Assembly (NCBI RefSeq): GCF_000003815.2
Contig: NC_049984.1
Location: forward strand, 22,967,963 to 23,031,962
Length of the DNA stretch: 64,000 nt
Direction of reading: 5' to 3'
DNA from: Branchiostoma floridae
Taxonomy: Eukaryota > Chordata > Leptocardii > Amphioxiformes > Branchiostomatidae
In this document: in pieces, positions 42,797 through 54,466 of the stretch
Layout of the letters: each line of letters starts with the position of its first letter
Numbering within the stretch: the stretch's first letter is position 1
Notes under the pieces: model-generated
What the model was told of the DNA's origin: nothing
Databases searched by the model: none
The model's input: only the letters and a program-made list of their open reading frames with translations
Program-made: the position numbers and the translations under genes

Positions 42797-43194
42797 TACA
42801 CCTTTCTCACGCGGCGACCATGATAGATCTAAAACGAGTTCAATGTGGCAAACAAAAGGCTGTCCATCATAATTAGCAGTTCGACCAATGGTAGCCTGCC
42901 AGTTAGGAAATCGACCAAGAAGTGAATGGCTGCAAATTCGTTAAAAATTTGCATTATTATGTTTTTATTTTGCATCTCTTAATGGACTATGGGGTCAGTC
43001 TACACTACTCTAAATTGCTACATTTTTCGGTGCATAACACTTGTTGTAATATTTACTATTCCATTTTATATCATGAAAATTTGTGTGGTTTGGGGGAAAA
43101 CTAAATGGGACCTGATTTTAGAAAAAAGCTTTGTCTGTTTGCCTCATTGACCTCTTCTTGGATCTATCATGGCTGCCGCGTGAGAAAGGTGTAT
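42797..43194. mobile_element. Inverted-repeat element with ATACACCTTTCTCACGCGG ends
   Basis: Left ATACACCTTTCTCACGCGGC and GACCATGATAGATC; right GATCTATCATGGCTGCCGCG and TGAGAAAGGTGTAT. Possible TA duplication. Lies between the stop codon and poly-A signal of the epoxide hydrolase gene. Confidence 0.88.
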
Positions 43195-43222
43195 TGAAGT
43201 AAAAACACTGCTTGTCATATCT

Positions 43223-43228
43223 AATAAA
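43223..43228 (+). terminator. Polyadenylation signal of the epoxide hydrolase gene
   Basis: AATAAA 580 bases after the stop, just beyond a palindromic element that would form part of the 3-prime UTR. Confidence 0.5.
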
Positions 43229-44010
43229 GTTTGACATTGGAAGACAAGTGTCCTGATGCATTTTAGTTTACTTTGTTTAACTCTATTGTAATATGTATCA
43301 CCAGAGTTTTGGCCAGCCTAAAAAAATCACAAGAAAATAGAAGACAATCCCTTCCTGCCGACCCTAATTTTTTTCTGAACTGAAGCAGGAAAACAACATT
43401 TTTTTTCTTAAGCCTTATATAACATAGGGTGATGTTGAGAATATAGCTTGAGATGTGGATAGAACATAGTAAAGTTGAGATAAATTTTGCCATCTGTGAC
43501 TAGTTCATAATATTGGTGATCAGTACACTACTTGATCTAATATTTCCTTATAGTAACCTTATTCAATATGGATATTTATATAATCATCTTACCATTTGTG
43601 ATAAAATAATAGTTTGTTAACTTGATCACGGTTGGCCAATATACATGTACAAGCTTCTGGCCCCCTTAACACAGTTGTATTATTATTAATTCCTTTGCTA
43701 ATTGTAATTATTATCACGTATGATAAAAAGGAGACAGTGAACTGAGTGAAGGAAGTCCAACATTATGTTCTAGCTTAGAGTTTATTGGAAGCTCTTGCAA
43801 GGATACATAATACATGTATTACTAAAGCATTGCAAATGCATAAAGGATAATACTACTACTTAAGTAGTGCTCATGGCATAAAAGTCTTTCTATAAACATT
43901 GCTGCAAAAACTCCTAAGGAGAATTGTCTAAGTATAGGTCTGCTGGCTATGACATTTTTCATCACAAGACATTCCATTTCAAAAGGTTCATATCAGAACA
44001 GGTAAAGAAA

Positions 44011-44633
44011 CGTGACGGGAACGGGTTTTCTGCGCGTGGAGAATTTGCGCGTGCCCGTGAAAAATTTGCGCGTGAAAAAATAGTTCCTGAAATATGTCAG
44101 AAAATGTGCAGCAAGGAATTCTAAGGCAGAAAAATTTGATCCTATGATATAATTTCCCATATGTAACCAGAATTTTTGGTTTGAAGAAATCCTGATTTTT
44201 AGATCCCTTGGGAATAGGTTCATTTGCATATTTTGAACAATCCAAAATCCCATTAATTTCACAGAAATAAATGGAAAAATTACTTGTATGAGGTTTTATG
44301 TTGTAAAATGTTACAATTTGAGGTTTTTCTCCATTCTAGAAGCTTCATTTCATCTTTTTTGAAGCAAATTGTTTCACGCGCAGATTTCAAACTTTTTTGC
44401 GCGTGAAAACCTAACATTTGAAAATCACTTGAAAATCAATCAGATCGAGATTTTGTACCCTAGAATGCAACAATACAATACTTAATTCCATTCTGTGCCA
44501 TCTTGTTTGAACTTTTTAAGTTTAAAACTGCAAAAACTTTTTGAATCCCTTGGGAATCAGCTAATTTGCATATTGTCACGCGCAAGTTTTCACGCGCACA
44601 TTTTTCACGCGCACAAAACCCCAACCCAACGTG
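44011..44633. mobile_element. Inverted-repeat element with clustered GCGCGTGAAAAA motifs
   Basis: Left end has TGCGCGTGGAGAATTTGCGC and GCGCGTGAAAAA; right end has CACGCGCAAGTTTTCACGCG and TTTTTCACGCGCAC. Inside, TCCCTTGGGAAT followed by TTTGCATATT occurs twice as a direct repeat (44203, 44547). Confidence 0.8.
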
Positions 44634-44639
44634 ACATTT

Positions 44640-45750
44640 AATTATTATTTTGAGAAATTATACAAACATGTAAGACATGTCCAAGAAATGGAAGCTACCA
44701 ATCGCAAATACATTCAATCCATGTTTAAACTCCTACTTCTTTGTCAAAATGAAGACAATCTCTTAAATGCCTTTTTTAGTTGATGAAGTAGAATGATAAT
44801 GTTTCTCTCAGACATTTACAGTGCTTCCTACATACCATTTGAATTGAAATATAACAGCAAGTTTGAATGTTGTTTTGTTGTCCTTTCTTGAGTGTTCACA
44901 ATCCATCAAGGTTATATCTAACTACAGAATCTTTCTATTATAGCTATTTAGCTTTTCTACTGGCGTAGAGAAAAACAACAGTGTCATTAACAAGAAAGGT
45001 TGTATAGTCAGGGGCTTATATGGTAGTGGGTTGTTATCCACAGTACTAACATCTAGTGTACATCATTAGAAAACAGAGCCCATTTGCCTCCTTCTACTTC
45101 TTTTACCTCCCCAACCAAACTACTTGTAAGGTACAAGTAACCCATTTTTACACCTATGTGGAGTCTATTGACAGGAATCTAACCCTTGACTTCTTGATCC
45201 CGTGTCCCCTATCCTAGCCAGTTGGCCATTCAACACTTTGTACACCAATGATATAATAATGTACATTTAAAAAAACAAACAAGAGAAGTCTGTATATCAA
45301 TACTAAAATACTAGTCACTATAAACATCTAGGCATCATTATTACATTACCATTGTACATAGCATTAACAATTTAACATCATTATCAACCATCATTATCTA
45401 CATGTGTATACAATGCAAGCAATTTCTTCAATTCCTAGTCATCCAAACTAGCATTTTTCTAAATAAAGTAATATTCCGAAATACCATGTACATTCCCGAT
45501 ATATTTCATCCATTAATGTCCTGTGTACTTCGTAACTCTTGCAGTAATGTTGACTACAGTACATTTTGTTTAGAGATGTTACAATTGATCCTAATAAGCA
45601 ATGTCACATACAATACACATGACACACAGTGAAAATTTTCATAACAGACTTTAGGTACTTGAAGAGTGCTTAACACAATTGTCATTTCTTCTTAATATCT
45701 AGGGGTGTTTCTGGTGCATACTTTCTGAAAAGGATGTTCGTTTCATTTCC
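44640..45750 (-). other. Likely 3-prime UTR and spacer of zinc-finger A
   Basis: AT-rich, no ORF. The first good minus-strand AATAAA I see is beyond it, near 43779, so the UTR end is uncertain. Confidence 0.35.
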
Positions 45751-45752
45751 AA

Positions 45753-46205
45753 TCACCTGTCCCCCTTGGTTTTGTGGAAATAACAATGCCACTCCGCTTC
45801 GCCTCTGTTGTTGCACGTCTTGTTACAAATCTGGCACAGGAACTTGAAAATCCGATTCTTCTTCACGACCGTGACATGCTGCGAGAACATATGAGTAAAG
45901 AAATCCCGTTTCTCGCTAAACTGTAGGTGCTTACACCTTGAGAGCATGCAACAGTGGGGGTCCGTGAGCATGTGCTTGTGGTACGACTGCAAGTGGTTGT
46001 AGGTCCCGTCCACGGTGATGTTCATCCCGCAAAACTTGCAAGTGACCGCCAGGTTGGACGCAAACGGTATCATGTACAAGCGATGGATCAGTCCAGAATC
46101 TTTGCTGAAGTCTAAGACAGGAGTTGTAGGGAGTTCTGGTGGTCGTTCGTTCTGCCAGTGCCATGCTAGGTGGTCGTGTGCCTCTGACGATGTGAATAGT
46201 GGCAC
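45753..46205 (-). CDS. Zinc-finger A, exon 2
   Basis: Acceptor TCCATTTAG|GTGCCA, 150 codons and TGA. Continues the split finger (VPLFTSSEAHDHLAWHW) and adds three more. Aligns without a break to the continuous frame of the intronless paralogue (VKVQLYTAADSRDHLAWHW), which proves the splice. Confidence 0.9.
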   Translation of the reverse strand: MPLFTSSEAHDHLAWHWQNERPPELPTTPVLDFSKDSGLIHRLYMIPFASNLAVTCKFCGMNITVDGTYNHLQSYHKHMLTDPHCCMLSRCKHLQFSEKRDFFTHMFSQHVTVVKKNRIFKFLCQICNKTCNNRGEAEWHCYFHKTKGDR

Positions 46206-47793
46206 CTAAATGGACATATAATAAGGCAACACGTCAATATTATAATAATAATCTTTATTGCAAGTTCATGCCCGAGGGCTAATTGCAGACAAAGTAAAGT
46301 AGTGGTATACATAATTGTAAACTTTACAAAGAAGAAAAATGAGATCTGTAGATAAACACTCTTAAAGTAGCCAAAACAACCAAAATGAACAGACTCGAAT
46401 CATGTAGCAGCTCATACTATTATGTATTGTGAACTATTATGTAAAATTGTGTATATGAAACTTGTTTGACTCATTACTAGTAGGACTTTATATGATGTAT
46501 ATATTATAGATAAATTAAACATTACCTAACCAACAACTGTATATACTTTGACCCTTGCCTCTTCCCTCATGACCTCAATGATAAGTGGCCTGCAGGCCGA
46601 TTTGAGCTTTCATGAAAAAAACAAATGTTCAAACAAACAAAACAAACCTTTGTGCTCTCGACCGTCTCATAGCTGCATATGGTGCATCGGAACTGAGGCC
46701 TCCCGCCGCCCGCCGAGCCGCCGTGACTTGGCGGCCGGCCCTGGGAGTACTTCTGACTCGCCGCGCCAATCTTCACGGCCGGTTTCATGTGCCAGTAGAA
46801 GTGCCACTCCAAGTCTGTCCTGTCCTGAAACTGCATGGTACAGATGTTGCACTTCCAGTATCTCTCCTTCACCACTAAATCACTGTGTGCCTCGAACATG
46901 TGGCGGAGAAGCTTGTCTTTGGTTGAGAAGGATAGCTTCGCACAGTCCGCGACGCCACACTTCCGGGTCTTGTGTTCCAAGTGCATCTTGGTGACGTGCC
47001 ACGATCGCGGACCGGGTAGGGAGAACCTTACGCCACATAAACCACAGCTGTGCGGCTTGTCGTCGTCTTCCGTTTGGAATGTTCCAATGTACAAGTCTTT
47101 CAGTTGCACCAGGTCGTCATCGCAGGTTATAAAGGAGGTTTTTCCCCTCAGCTCTTCAGGGACTTGGAACTTGAAGGAGATGCGATCCGTCCTCGTCGAG
47201 TCCTTGTTTCCGAGGTAACCCTGGTGGAAGTGGATGTAGAAGTGTCGCTCGGCCTCCGAGAGCGGCATGAGCGCGTACTGTCGCGGTCTGGTACTCTGCA
47301 TGTAACAGATCTTACAGTAGTATATGGCGTCTTTACACTGGTGTGCATCCAGAACCATCTTGGATTGAAACGTTTCTGAGCAGAGCTTGCACGTCAGGTT
47401 TTCCTCTTCCTTATTACTGTTTTCTTCTTCTTCATAGTCTTCATAGTCATCATCTTCTTCATAATCTTCATTCTCTTGCTCGACTGCTGAGCTACAAGAG
47501 GTGTTAGCGTTTTCCTGTTTCTGCCTCTTGCTGTTCGCGACGGATCCTTGATGACCTCGCTTGACCTGTCCGCTTCCCGTCGCGCCCACGGGCACGATGT
47601 GCGACGACGAAACCGTCCAAATCTTCACGGGGTCCGCGCGTTTTATCTTTGAACGGGCAGCTCGTTTTTCGTCATCGGATGAAGCGGTTTCCTCAGACTC
47701 TACGTCGTAGTCTGGATCATCAGATGGCTCTTCCTCCTCCTCATCTCCCTCCCCTAGAAGGGCAGCCTCAAACTCACTGTCCGAGTCCGACAT
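45753..47793 (-). CDS. Acidic C2H2 zinc-finger protein A, two exons
   Basis: 532 codons plus stop. N-terminus Ser/Asp/Glu-rich (MSDSDSEFEAALL, then EEEEE), a short motif KIWTVSSSHIVPV near residue 57, a basic GQVKRGHQ and KRQK patch that may be a nuclear signal, a second acidic run near 103-130, then about nine zinc fingers. Fingers are mixed: one C2HC-like, some with wide Cys spacing (RKCGVADCAKL), and C2H2 units such as CTMQFQDRTDLEWHFYWH. It is the paralogue of the gene at 54.5-56.9 kb: the same finger order, the same IWTV motif. Nuclear DNA-binding or RNA-binding role is family inference; I know no named orthologue. Convergent with the epoxide hydrolase gene. Confidence 0.88.
46648..47793 (-). 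CDS. Zinc-finger A, exon 1
   Basis: 382 codons, ATG to donor ACAAAG|GTTTGT, phase 0. Acidic N-terminus, IWTV motif and first five to six fingers; ends inside the sixth finger at VESTK. Confidence 0.88.
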
Positions 47794-48008
47794 ATTTGTA
47801 AGGAAATATCACAAACCTTTAAGGTTATGTACAGCCTCAAGACACCACAGGGGGCAATGGTTGCTCTGAAAAGACACCAGAAAATTTTTTTACATTCAAT
47901 TGAAGTCTTGTACATCAGCTATTGAGGCAAATTCAGAAATGTGTGCCTCATATGTGTAGAATAAAAGAATGGGCTATTCCAAAAAATAAAGGGGAATGGG
48001 GGGAGCAG

Positions 48009-48389
48009 NNNNNNNNNNNNNNNNNNNNNNNNNNNNNNNNNNNNNNNNNNNNNNNNNNNNNNNNNNNNNNNNNNNNNNNNNNNNNNNNNNNNNNNNNNNN
48101 NNNNNNNNNNNNNNNNNNNNNNNNNNNNNNNNNNNNNNNNNNNNNNNNNNNNNNNNNNNNNNNNNNNNNNNNNNNNNNNNNNNNNNNNNNNNNNNNNNNN
48201 NNNNNNNNNNNNNNNNNNNNNNNNNNNNNNNNNNNNNNNNNNNNNNNNNNNNNNNNNNNNNNNNNNNNNNNNNNNNNNNNNNNNNNNNNNNNNNNNNNNN
48301 NNNNNNNNNNNNNNNNNNNNNNNNNNNNNNNNNNNNNNNNNNNNNNNNNNNNNNNNNNNNNNNNNNNNNNNNNNNNNNNNNNNNNNNNN
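48009..48389. other. Assembly gap, 381 N
   Basis: Followed by TA and CT microsatellites; hides the 5-prime start of the LINE or its flank. Confidence 0.95.
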
Positions 48390-48642
<253 letters not shown>

Positions 48643-48691
48643 CGTTATATAGTAGTGAAATCTGCGACTAGTAGGTCATGGAAATCTGGAT

Positions 48692-48958
48692 TTGGGTCAA
48701 ATACTGATTGCGACCTCTTCAACACCCATCAACATTTTTTTCACCCTCGAACCCTTATCCATGTACTTTGGGATAGCCCATGTAAAGAACAAAGAGCTAC
48801 CGAAAGGGACAAAAGGTAGGAAAAGGCATACTACGATTAAGATTAGTAGCAAGGGATCGGCTGAGGAGACCTGCGCATGTGGTTTAGACCACGAGGAGGG
48901 AATTTGGATCCTTTGCGATAGTTGTTTCACTTGGTGGTTTGCTGATTGTGCATTTTAA
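48692..48958 (+). pseudogene. LINE ORF1, 5-prime part with half a PHD finger
   Basis: Open frame ending CACGLDHEEGIWILCDSC then WWFADCAF and TAA. Cys spacing and the W match the first half of a PHD finger. The second half (YRCAFC) sits in the next frame downstream, so a single-base change in the T-run at about 48951-48956 broke the frame. True start is unknown. Confidence 0.7.
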
Positions 48959-49916
48959 AATACCAGAGGAAGTTTGTAAAATATATGAAATCTTCAACCT
49001 ACCATACAGGTGTGCCTTCTGTGTGAGAGACAAGATTGAGGGGAGAGAACTGCTGGGAAAACAAGGGAAAACAGGAAAAAAGAAGGAGTTAAACACAGCA
49101 ACACTACCAGATAGAAGCGACAAGAAACAGAAAGAACCAAAGGAACAGGAGAAGAGAGAGTGTATGGTAGAAGAGGAGAAGATTGTCATAATAGACAACA
49201 TCAGAGTAACCAAGAACTACAGAGACAGTGAAACAATTTTAAAAGAAGTAAACGTGTACAAACCCAAGGCGAAGGTGAAGTGGGCATACCAGTTACCCAG
49301 AGGAGGAATAGCACTCCACGCGAAAACCACAGAAGACAAGCAAGAGTTACTAGAGAAGTGGCCGGAGAAAGCGTTTGGAGAAAGTGACATAAGTACACAT
49401 AGTACGAGCAAAACACAACCGCATCCCAAGTGCATACTGAAAAACACGGATAAGACTGTGAGTAATTCTGAAGTGGAATACGCCATAGAGCAACAAACCG
49501 GAGTGAAGGCTAAGGTGAGAAGGCTTTACTACACTGACACGGGAAGACCACTCCCCATTGTAGTTGTTGAAACAAGAACACACGAAGAATTAACTCACAT
49601 ACTGACCAAGAAAGTAAAAATAGCAGACAGAGTCACAAAACCGGAAGCCTACATCTCAAAAGCATCACAAGTGATAAGATGTTATAGGTGTCAAGCCTAT
49701 GGTCACATAGCAAGCCTTTGCTCAGGAGAAGTCACATGTGTAAAGTGCGGGGGAAAACACGGCACAGATACACACTGCAGAAACTCAGCAAAGTGCGCAA
49801 ACTGTGGAAAAAAACACTGGGCAACCTCGAAAGCGTGTGAAAGCTTCATAGAACAGAAAGCAAACATAGACAAGAGAAGACAACAAAACAGTGACAACTG
49901 CAGCAACCAAAAGTAA
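48939..49916 (+). pseudogene. LINE ORF1, gag-like part with three zinc knuckles
   Basis: Completes the PHD finger (YRCAFCVRDK), then a Lys/Glu-rich region and three CCHC knuckles: CYRCQAYGHIASLC, CVKCGGKHGTDTHC, CANCGKKHWATSKAC. These bind element RNA in related LINEs. Stops 22 bases before the ORF2 ATG. Confidence 0.85.
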
Positions 49917-49937
49917 TAAAATTAGCAAGAGACGCAC

Positions 49938-51095
49938 ATGCAGAACAACATGAAGATTGCACAAGCTAACGTGAGGTCAATTAACACTACTGTGGCAGCA
50001 CTTGACATCACATGTATGAAACTGGGAATCAAAATAATGTGCCTCTCTGAAATATGGAGACCAAAGGATGGTCTACTGGACAAAACACAAGCACTGAAAA
50101 CATGGCAATGGTACACAAAAATAAGACAGAAAGGAAAGTCTGGAGGAGGGGTAGCTATAGCTGCTGCCAGGGATGTTAAGGTAATGAAGAGAGAAGACAT
50201 GAATAACACAGCATATGAAGCAGTGTGGTGCAACATATACATCAAGGGAATGAAGATAGCGCTGGGCTCAGTATACATACCACCTGGAAACAAAACGCAG
50301 ATGAAAGCATTTCTGAATGACATTGAAGTGATAAGAGGAAGAGAGAACAATATCATCATAACAGGGGACTTTAATGCCAGACATGAAAGCTGGGACAAAT
50401 ATGGAGAAAACATTCTTGGCAGAATGCTAGCAGAAGCACTTGCAAGCAACAACTTAATAGTATGGAATAGCGAACAACCAACACACAAGAATGGAACAAT
50501 AGACTTGACACTGATTACTCCCACATTAGAAGATCTCATATCTGACTGGAAAACACATGATGAAACGACAATAAGGTGTGACCACAAACTTATATCTTTC
50601 CTGGTAGGAGGGAAACAGGAAAAAGAGGTGAAAACAATTTTGAACATAAAGAAGGCTGATTGGGAAGAGTGGAGCAGAGTCACAGATGAAGTATTTACAA
50701 AATGGATGGAAGATGAGGAGGAAAAGGAAAACAGTATTGATGAACTGTATGAAAGCCTCAAGGAAACACTAGATAAAACTGCAAAAGAGGTGATAGGATA
50801 CAAGGAGGTGTGTCTACACAGCAAAACATGGTGGAACCCTCAGGTGAAGGAACAGCAGAAGAGAGTAAAAGAGGCAAGGAAGAGATATAAACATAGAAGA
50901 GATCCAAGAAACCGAATGAGATTAGATGAGGAGAAAGAAAGGTACTACGTGATGATAGAAGAAGCTAAAGGCAAAAAGGAGGCAAGTGAGTTAAAAGAAT
51001 TGAATACAAAAGACAACAAAAAGTTATGGAGGACAGTGAACAACATACGAAAACCAAGCCAGAAAAGCTGTAATACAGCCAATCAGAAGAAATGA
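49938..51095 (+). pseudogene. LINE ORF2, APE-type endonuclease part
   Basis: Endonuclease motifs in order: IAQANVRS, LSEIW, GSVYIPPG, ITGDFNARH, IDLTLI, CDHKLISF. This enzyme nicks target DNA for reverse transcription. After about 51058 the frame shifts; the alternative frame continues as GTVVYDDEEMQ and then meets TAG, so the linker before the reverse transcriptase holds both a frameshift and a nonsense change. Confidence 0.88.
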
Positions 51096-51148
51096 TGGCA
51101 CAGTAGTGTATGATGATGAGGAGATGCAGTAGGAGGTAATGAGAAGTG

Positions 51149-51248
51149 NNNNNNNNNNNNNNNNNNNNNNNNNNNNNNNNNNNNNNNNNNNNNNNNNNNN
51201 NNNNNNNNNNNNNNNNNNNNNNNNNNNNNNNNNNNNNNNNNNNNNNNN
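51149..51248. other. Assembly gap, 100 N, over the reverse transcriptase core
   Basis: Replaces the fingers and palm, which need several hundred bases; the stated gap size cannot be right unless the element is deleted here. Confidence 0.95.
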
Positions 51249-52996
51249 CAGTTCAAGAAGACATTAACAGCACATTACAGTGGTGTAACAAATGGAATGC
51301 AAAAATACAAGCAGACAAAACTGAATACATGGTATTCCAGCCTCCTAAGGAGCAGAGAAAGAAAGTGGTACTACAGATGGGAAGCAGCATATTGAAAGAA
51401 GCAGAAGAAAAAAGATTAATGGGTGTACACATGGACAGAAACTTGCATATGAGAGCACATGTGGAACAACAAGCTAAGAAGACATATAAGACTCTGAAAG
51501 CAGTATCAAGTGTGATTGACCCAAGATCAGGCCTTGATCAACAAACTGCCACACATGTGTATAGAACGCTGGTGCGACCTCAGATGGAATATGGGGCAGC
51601 ACTTCTTGTCAATGCAAGTGACAACTCCATACAGCTGCTAGGAAGAGTGCAAAGACAGGCACTGCTGAAGATCACAGGATGCCTATCCCACACAGCTACT
51701 GAGGCGCTGGAGGTGTTGACAAATGTAACACCCTTCGACATACACCTGAGAGAGTGCCAAGCGATGGAGTTTTCCAGAATACTAATGAAAAGCAAGAACA
51801 CACCCATAGGACAAATGATGAGCAGGTGGAAAGCGGCGGAAAATGAAAAGACGCCATCAACACTAACACGACTGGACAGATGCTACAAACACTGTATGGG
51901 GAAGAAAGCTGCCATACAAGTGGAAGAGGAATATAAGTATGAAAAGGACACATTGTCTTTCAAACCTGTAAGAACGAGGAAAATATTCCAGATACAAGAC
52001 GCACTAAACAAGAAGGAAGGTACAGAAGAGGTGCAGAAACTGTTGGGAAGAGTCACACGTGATGAAATCGTATGTTTTACAGACGGCTCTACACTGGGTA
52101 ATCCTGGCCCAACGGGAAGCGCAGCTGTTGTTTACCTTAATGGCCTAAAGAGCTCACCAGTCTGTCTGAAGAAATCCGTGACGAGTGAAGGTAACAACTA
52201 TATAGGAGAGCTATATGGCCTCCTACTAGCTGCAAACTTCATAAGAGATACTGACACACATGGGAAGAACATCATAATAATGTGTGACTGTAAAGCTGCC
52301 ATTGAAGCTGTATTAAACGCTGGAGCACCCAGGAGCAACTTTGACACAACCATCCTAACAAGGAAAGCAATTACTGAAATAACTGAAAATGGAAATAATG
52401 TACAAATAGTCTGGACTCCTGGGCACATGGGCATACCTGGTAATGAGATGGCAGATGGTCTAGCGAAGGAAGCGGCCAGACAAGCAATGACAGAAGAACA
52501 CATGAAGACGCCACATTTAACGAAACAAGACATAAGAAAAGAACTCAGAGAAAATTCTACGAAAAGCTGGCAGAACAGATATGACATGTCAATGCAGTCC
52601 CTGACCACGCATAATGCAATCAAAAACGTGGGTGCAAGAAGGATTGGAAATAAGACGTACAGAAAAGGAAACATACTATTGAATCAAGTGTTAAGTGGAC
52701 ACACAAGGCTGAACTGCATGGAAATACATACAAATCCAGAATGTGAGACAGACAAGTGTGAACAGTGCAAGAGACCAGAAACCATCGACCATTACCTGTG
52801 GGATTGTTGCAAATATGAAAAAGAAAGAGAAGAGCTAGAGAGGGAAACATACATGTGTCTAAAAGAGGAAGACCAGCTAGAGAGAACAGGAAGTCTGGAA
52901 ATATACTCTGGCACCCTGGAGGAAATCAGCAAAGAAGGATCAGAGAGGCTACAAAAGGCAATGATGGACTACATCCTAGAAACAAAACGTTTTTGA
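51249..52996 (+). pseudogene. LINE ORF2, reverse-transcriptase thumb, RNase H and C-terminal knuckle
   Basis: Begins just after where the catalytic YxDD strand should be (DINSTLQWCNKWNAKIQADK). RNase H residues: D in FTDGST, E in IGELYG, D in MCDCKAAI, D in GNEMADGLAKEA. Then CEQCKRPETIDHYLWDC, the C-terminal zinc knuckle seen in RNase-H-bearing LINEs. Open to the TGA at 52994-52996. Confidence 0.88.
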
Positions 52997-53250
52997 ATGA
53001 CTGAAAACTGATAACACACATGTGAAGTAAGATCATACACATGTGAAAGGAACGGAGAAGAACATAGGATGAGGGAGAAAAGAGAGAAAGAAAGTGTACC
53101 GACAGATGTGTGCCGCATGCCGACCAATTGGAAAAAAGCAGCAAGAGAAGTACACAAGAGAAAGAAGCACAGTGAGAGAGAAAAGACAGCACATGTGACC
53201 ATCCTCCGACGAAACAAGCGGATAATAGAGACAACAACAACAACAACATA

Positions 53251-54466
53251 GTTTAATAGATCATAGTCAGGCCACTCCCATGATCTAATGTTTGGTTTCA
53301 TCCTAGTCTGTTTAAACGCTCGGCCGTTGAGCGGGCTGCTATAAGCTAGATTTAATCAGGCCTGATTTTATCCCACCTATAACCGCCCCCCTCCCACAGT
53401 CCGGAGGCGCTCTCTGAATCTAACCCCCTTTCAAAACATCACGTTCCCTTTTCAACCTACTGCGTCCTACAATTATCCAAACTACTGTTCTCAGTGTAAC
53501 AATCAACAGCTGCTGGACCACACGATCTGCAAGATTTAGGTCCAAGTGAAGTATACCAAAATTTATATGTAGAAAACGCGTCCCGAACATGGCGTAAAAA
53601 TCACCTTTGTTTCACGTATAAACTAACCAACTTTGAATAACAATAAAACCAAGTAGAGCAGACGACAAAGAGGTCAGTCAACTGCAAATAAGGGGCAAGC
53701 AGATAAAATAGACGAAGACACACTTGCCTTACCTAAAGGAAATTCTTAAACGACGCCAAAATCTTAGAAACTTGTGAGGTGTGCTCCTCTGTCAGACGCG
53801 GTGAGCTCAGGAAGTGACGTAATGGATGTCACCCCAAGAGTGCAAGGGAAGCATTTTACTTCCGGTAGGTCACTGGGCATAGGTAACTGCAGTTCTGATT
53901 TGTTCCGCTAGAGTGTAGTCTCTACCAGACACTGTCTATAGGTTACTGACCAAATAGAGTTTTAATAAGTTAACCAGCTATAAACGAATAAACAAATGGC
54001 TAACTTGGTTTGGCATATCATTCAGTAATATTTGGCCAATTTCTACTTTTTACATGATCTGTAAATTGTCTACAGAAACGAAGCGTCTACAGAAGAATAG
54101 AGAAGGTTGCTTTTTTCTGAAACGACGAAGTCTTTGTTCGGTTTTTACATGATATTTATAAGAGTAGGCAATTCCTGGTGTGCATCAAATAATCACTTCA
54201 TTGACTGTCGATAATACCATTCAACCTGACTTCAATTGCTGGAAACTCTTCCAGAGGGCAAAAAGAGACCACGAAAGGGAAATAAATGTTTGCGTATAAC
54301 TTTAATAGTGCTTCCTACATTCAAGTACATTGTACGTCTCTATAAAAATGTCCTTACAATATTGCACTTTAATTGACTTATATTTGCATGTAGCATTGTA
54401 CATCTATTTGCATTACTAATACATAATATATATATGCATATAAATTGCACATTTTTTCTCGATATT
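53251..54466. other. Spacer between LINE and zinc-finger B
   Basis: No ORF. A minus-strand ATTAAA near 54300 could serve as a poly-A signal for zinc-finger B. Confidence 0.45.

Larger units (their letters stand above)
48690..53250 (+). mobile_element. Non-LTR retrotransposon (LINE) with PHD finger, zinc knuckles, APE endonuclease and RNase H
   Basis: Left part is lost in a gap and microsatellite; right end is a short ACA repeat tail at 53234-53249, as in I-group LINEs that end in short tandem repeats. Order: PHD-like finger, charged region, three CCHC knuckles (ORF1); APE endonuclease, gap, reverse-transcriptase thumb, RNase H, C-terminal CCHC (ORF2). Frameshifts and at least one in-frame stop show it is dead. 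RNase H places it near the I/R1/Loa side rather than L1 or CR1, but the reverse transcriptase core that would decide this is missing. Confidence 0.88.

Noticed and set aside
45402-45632. 76-codon frame before zinc-finger A
   Set aside because: AT-rich, no domain; probably UTR or spacer.
49922-50824. 300-codon frame on the minus strand across the LINE endonuclease
   Set aside because: Antisense shadow of ORF2; Ser/Leu/Cys-rich with no domain. The same holds for the minus frames at 52198-52674 and 52926-53301.
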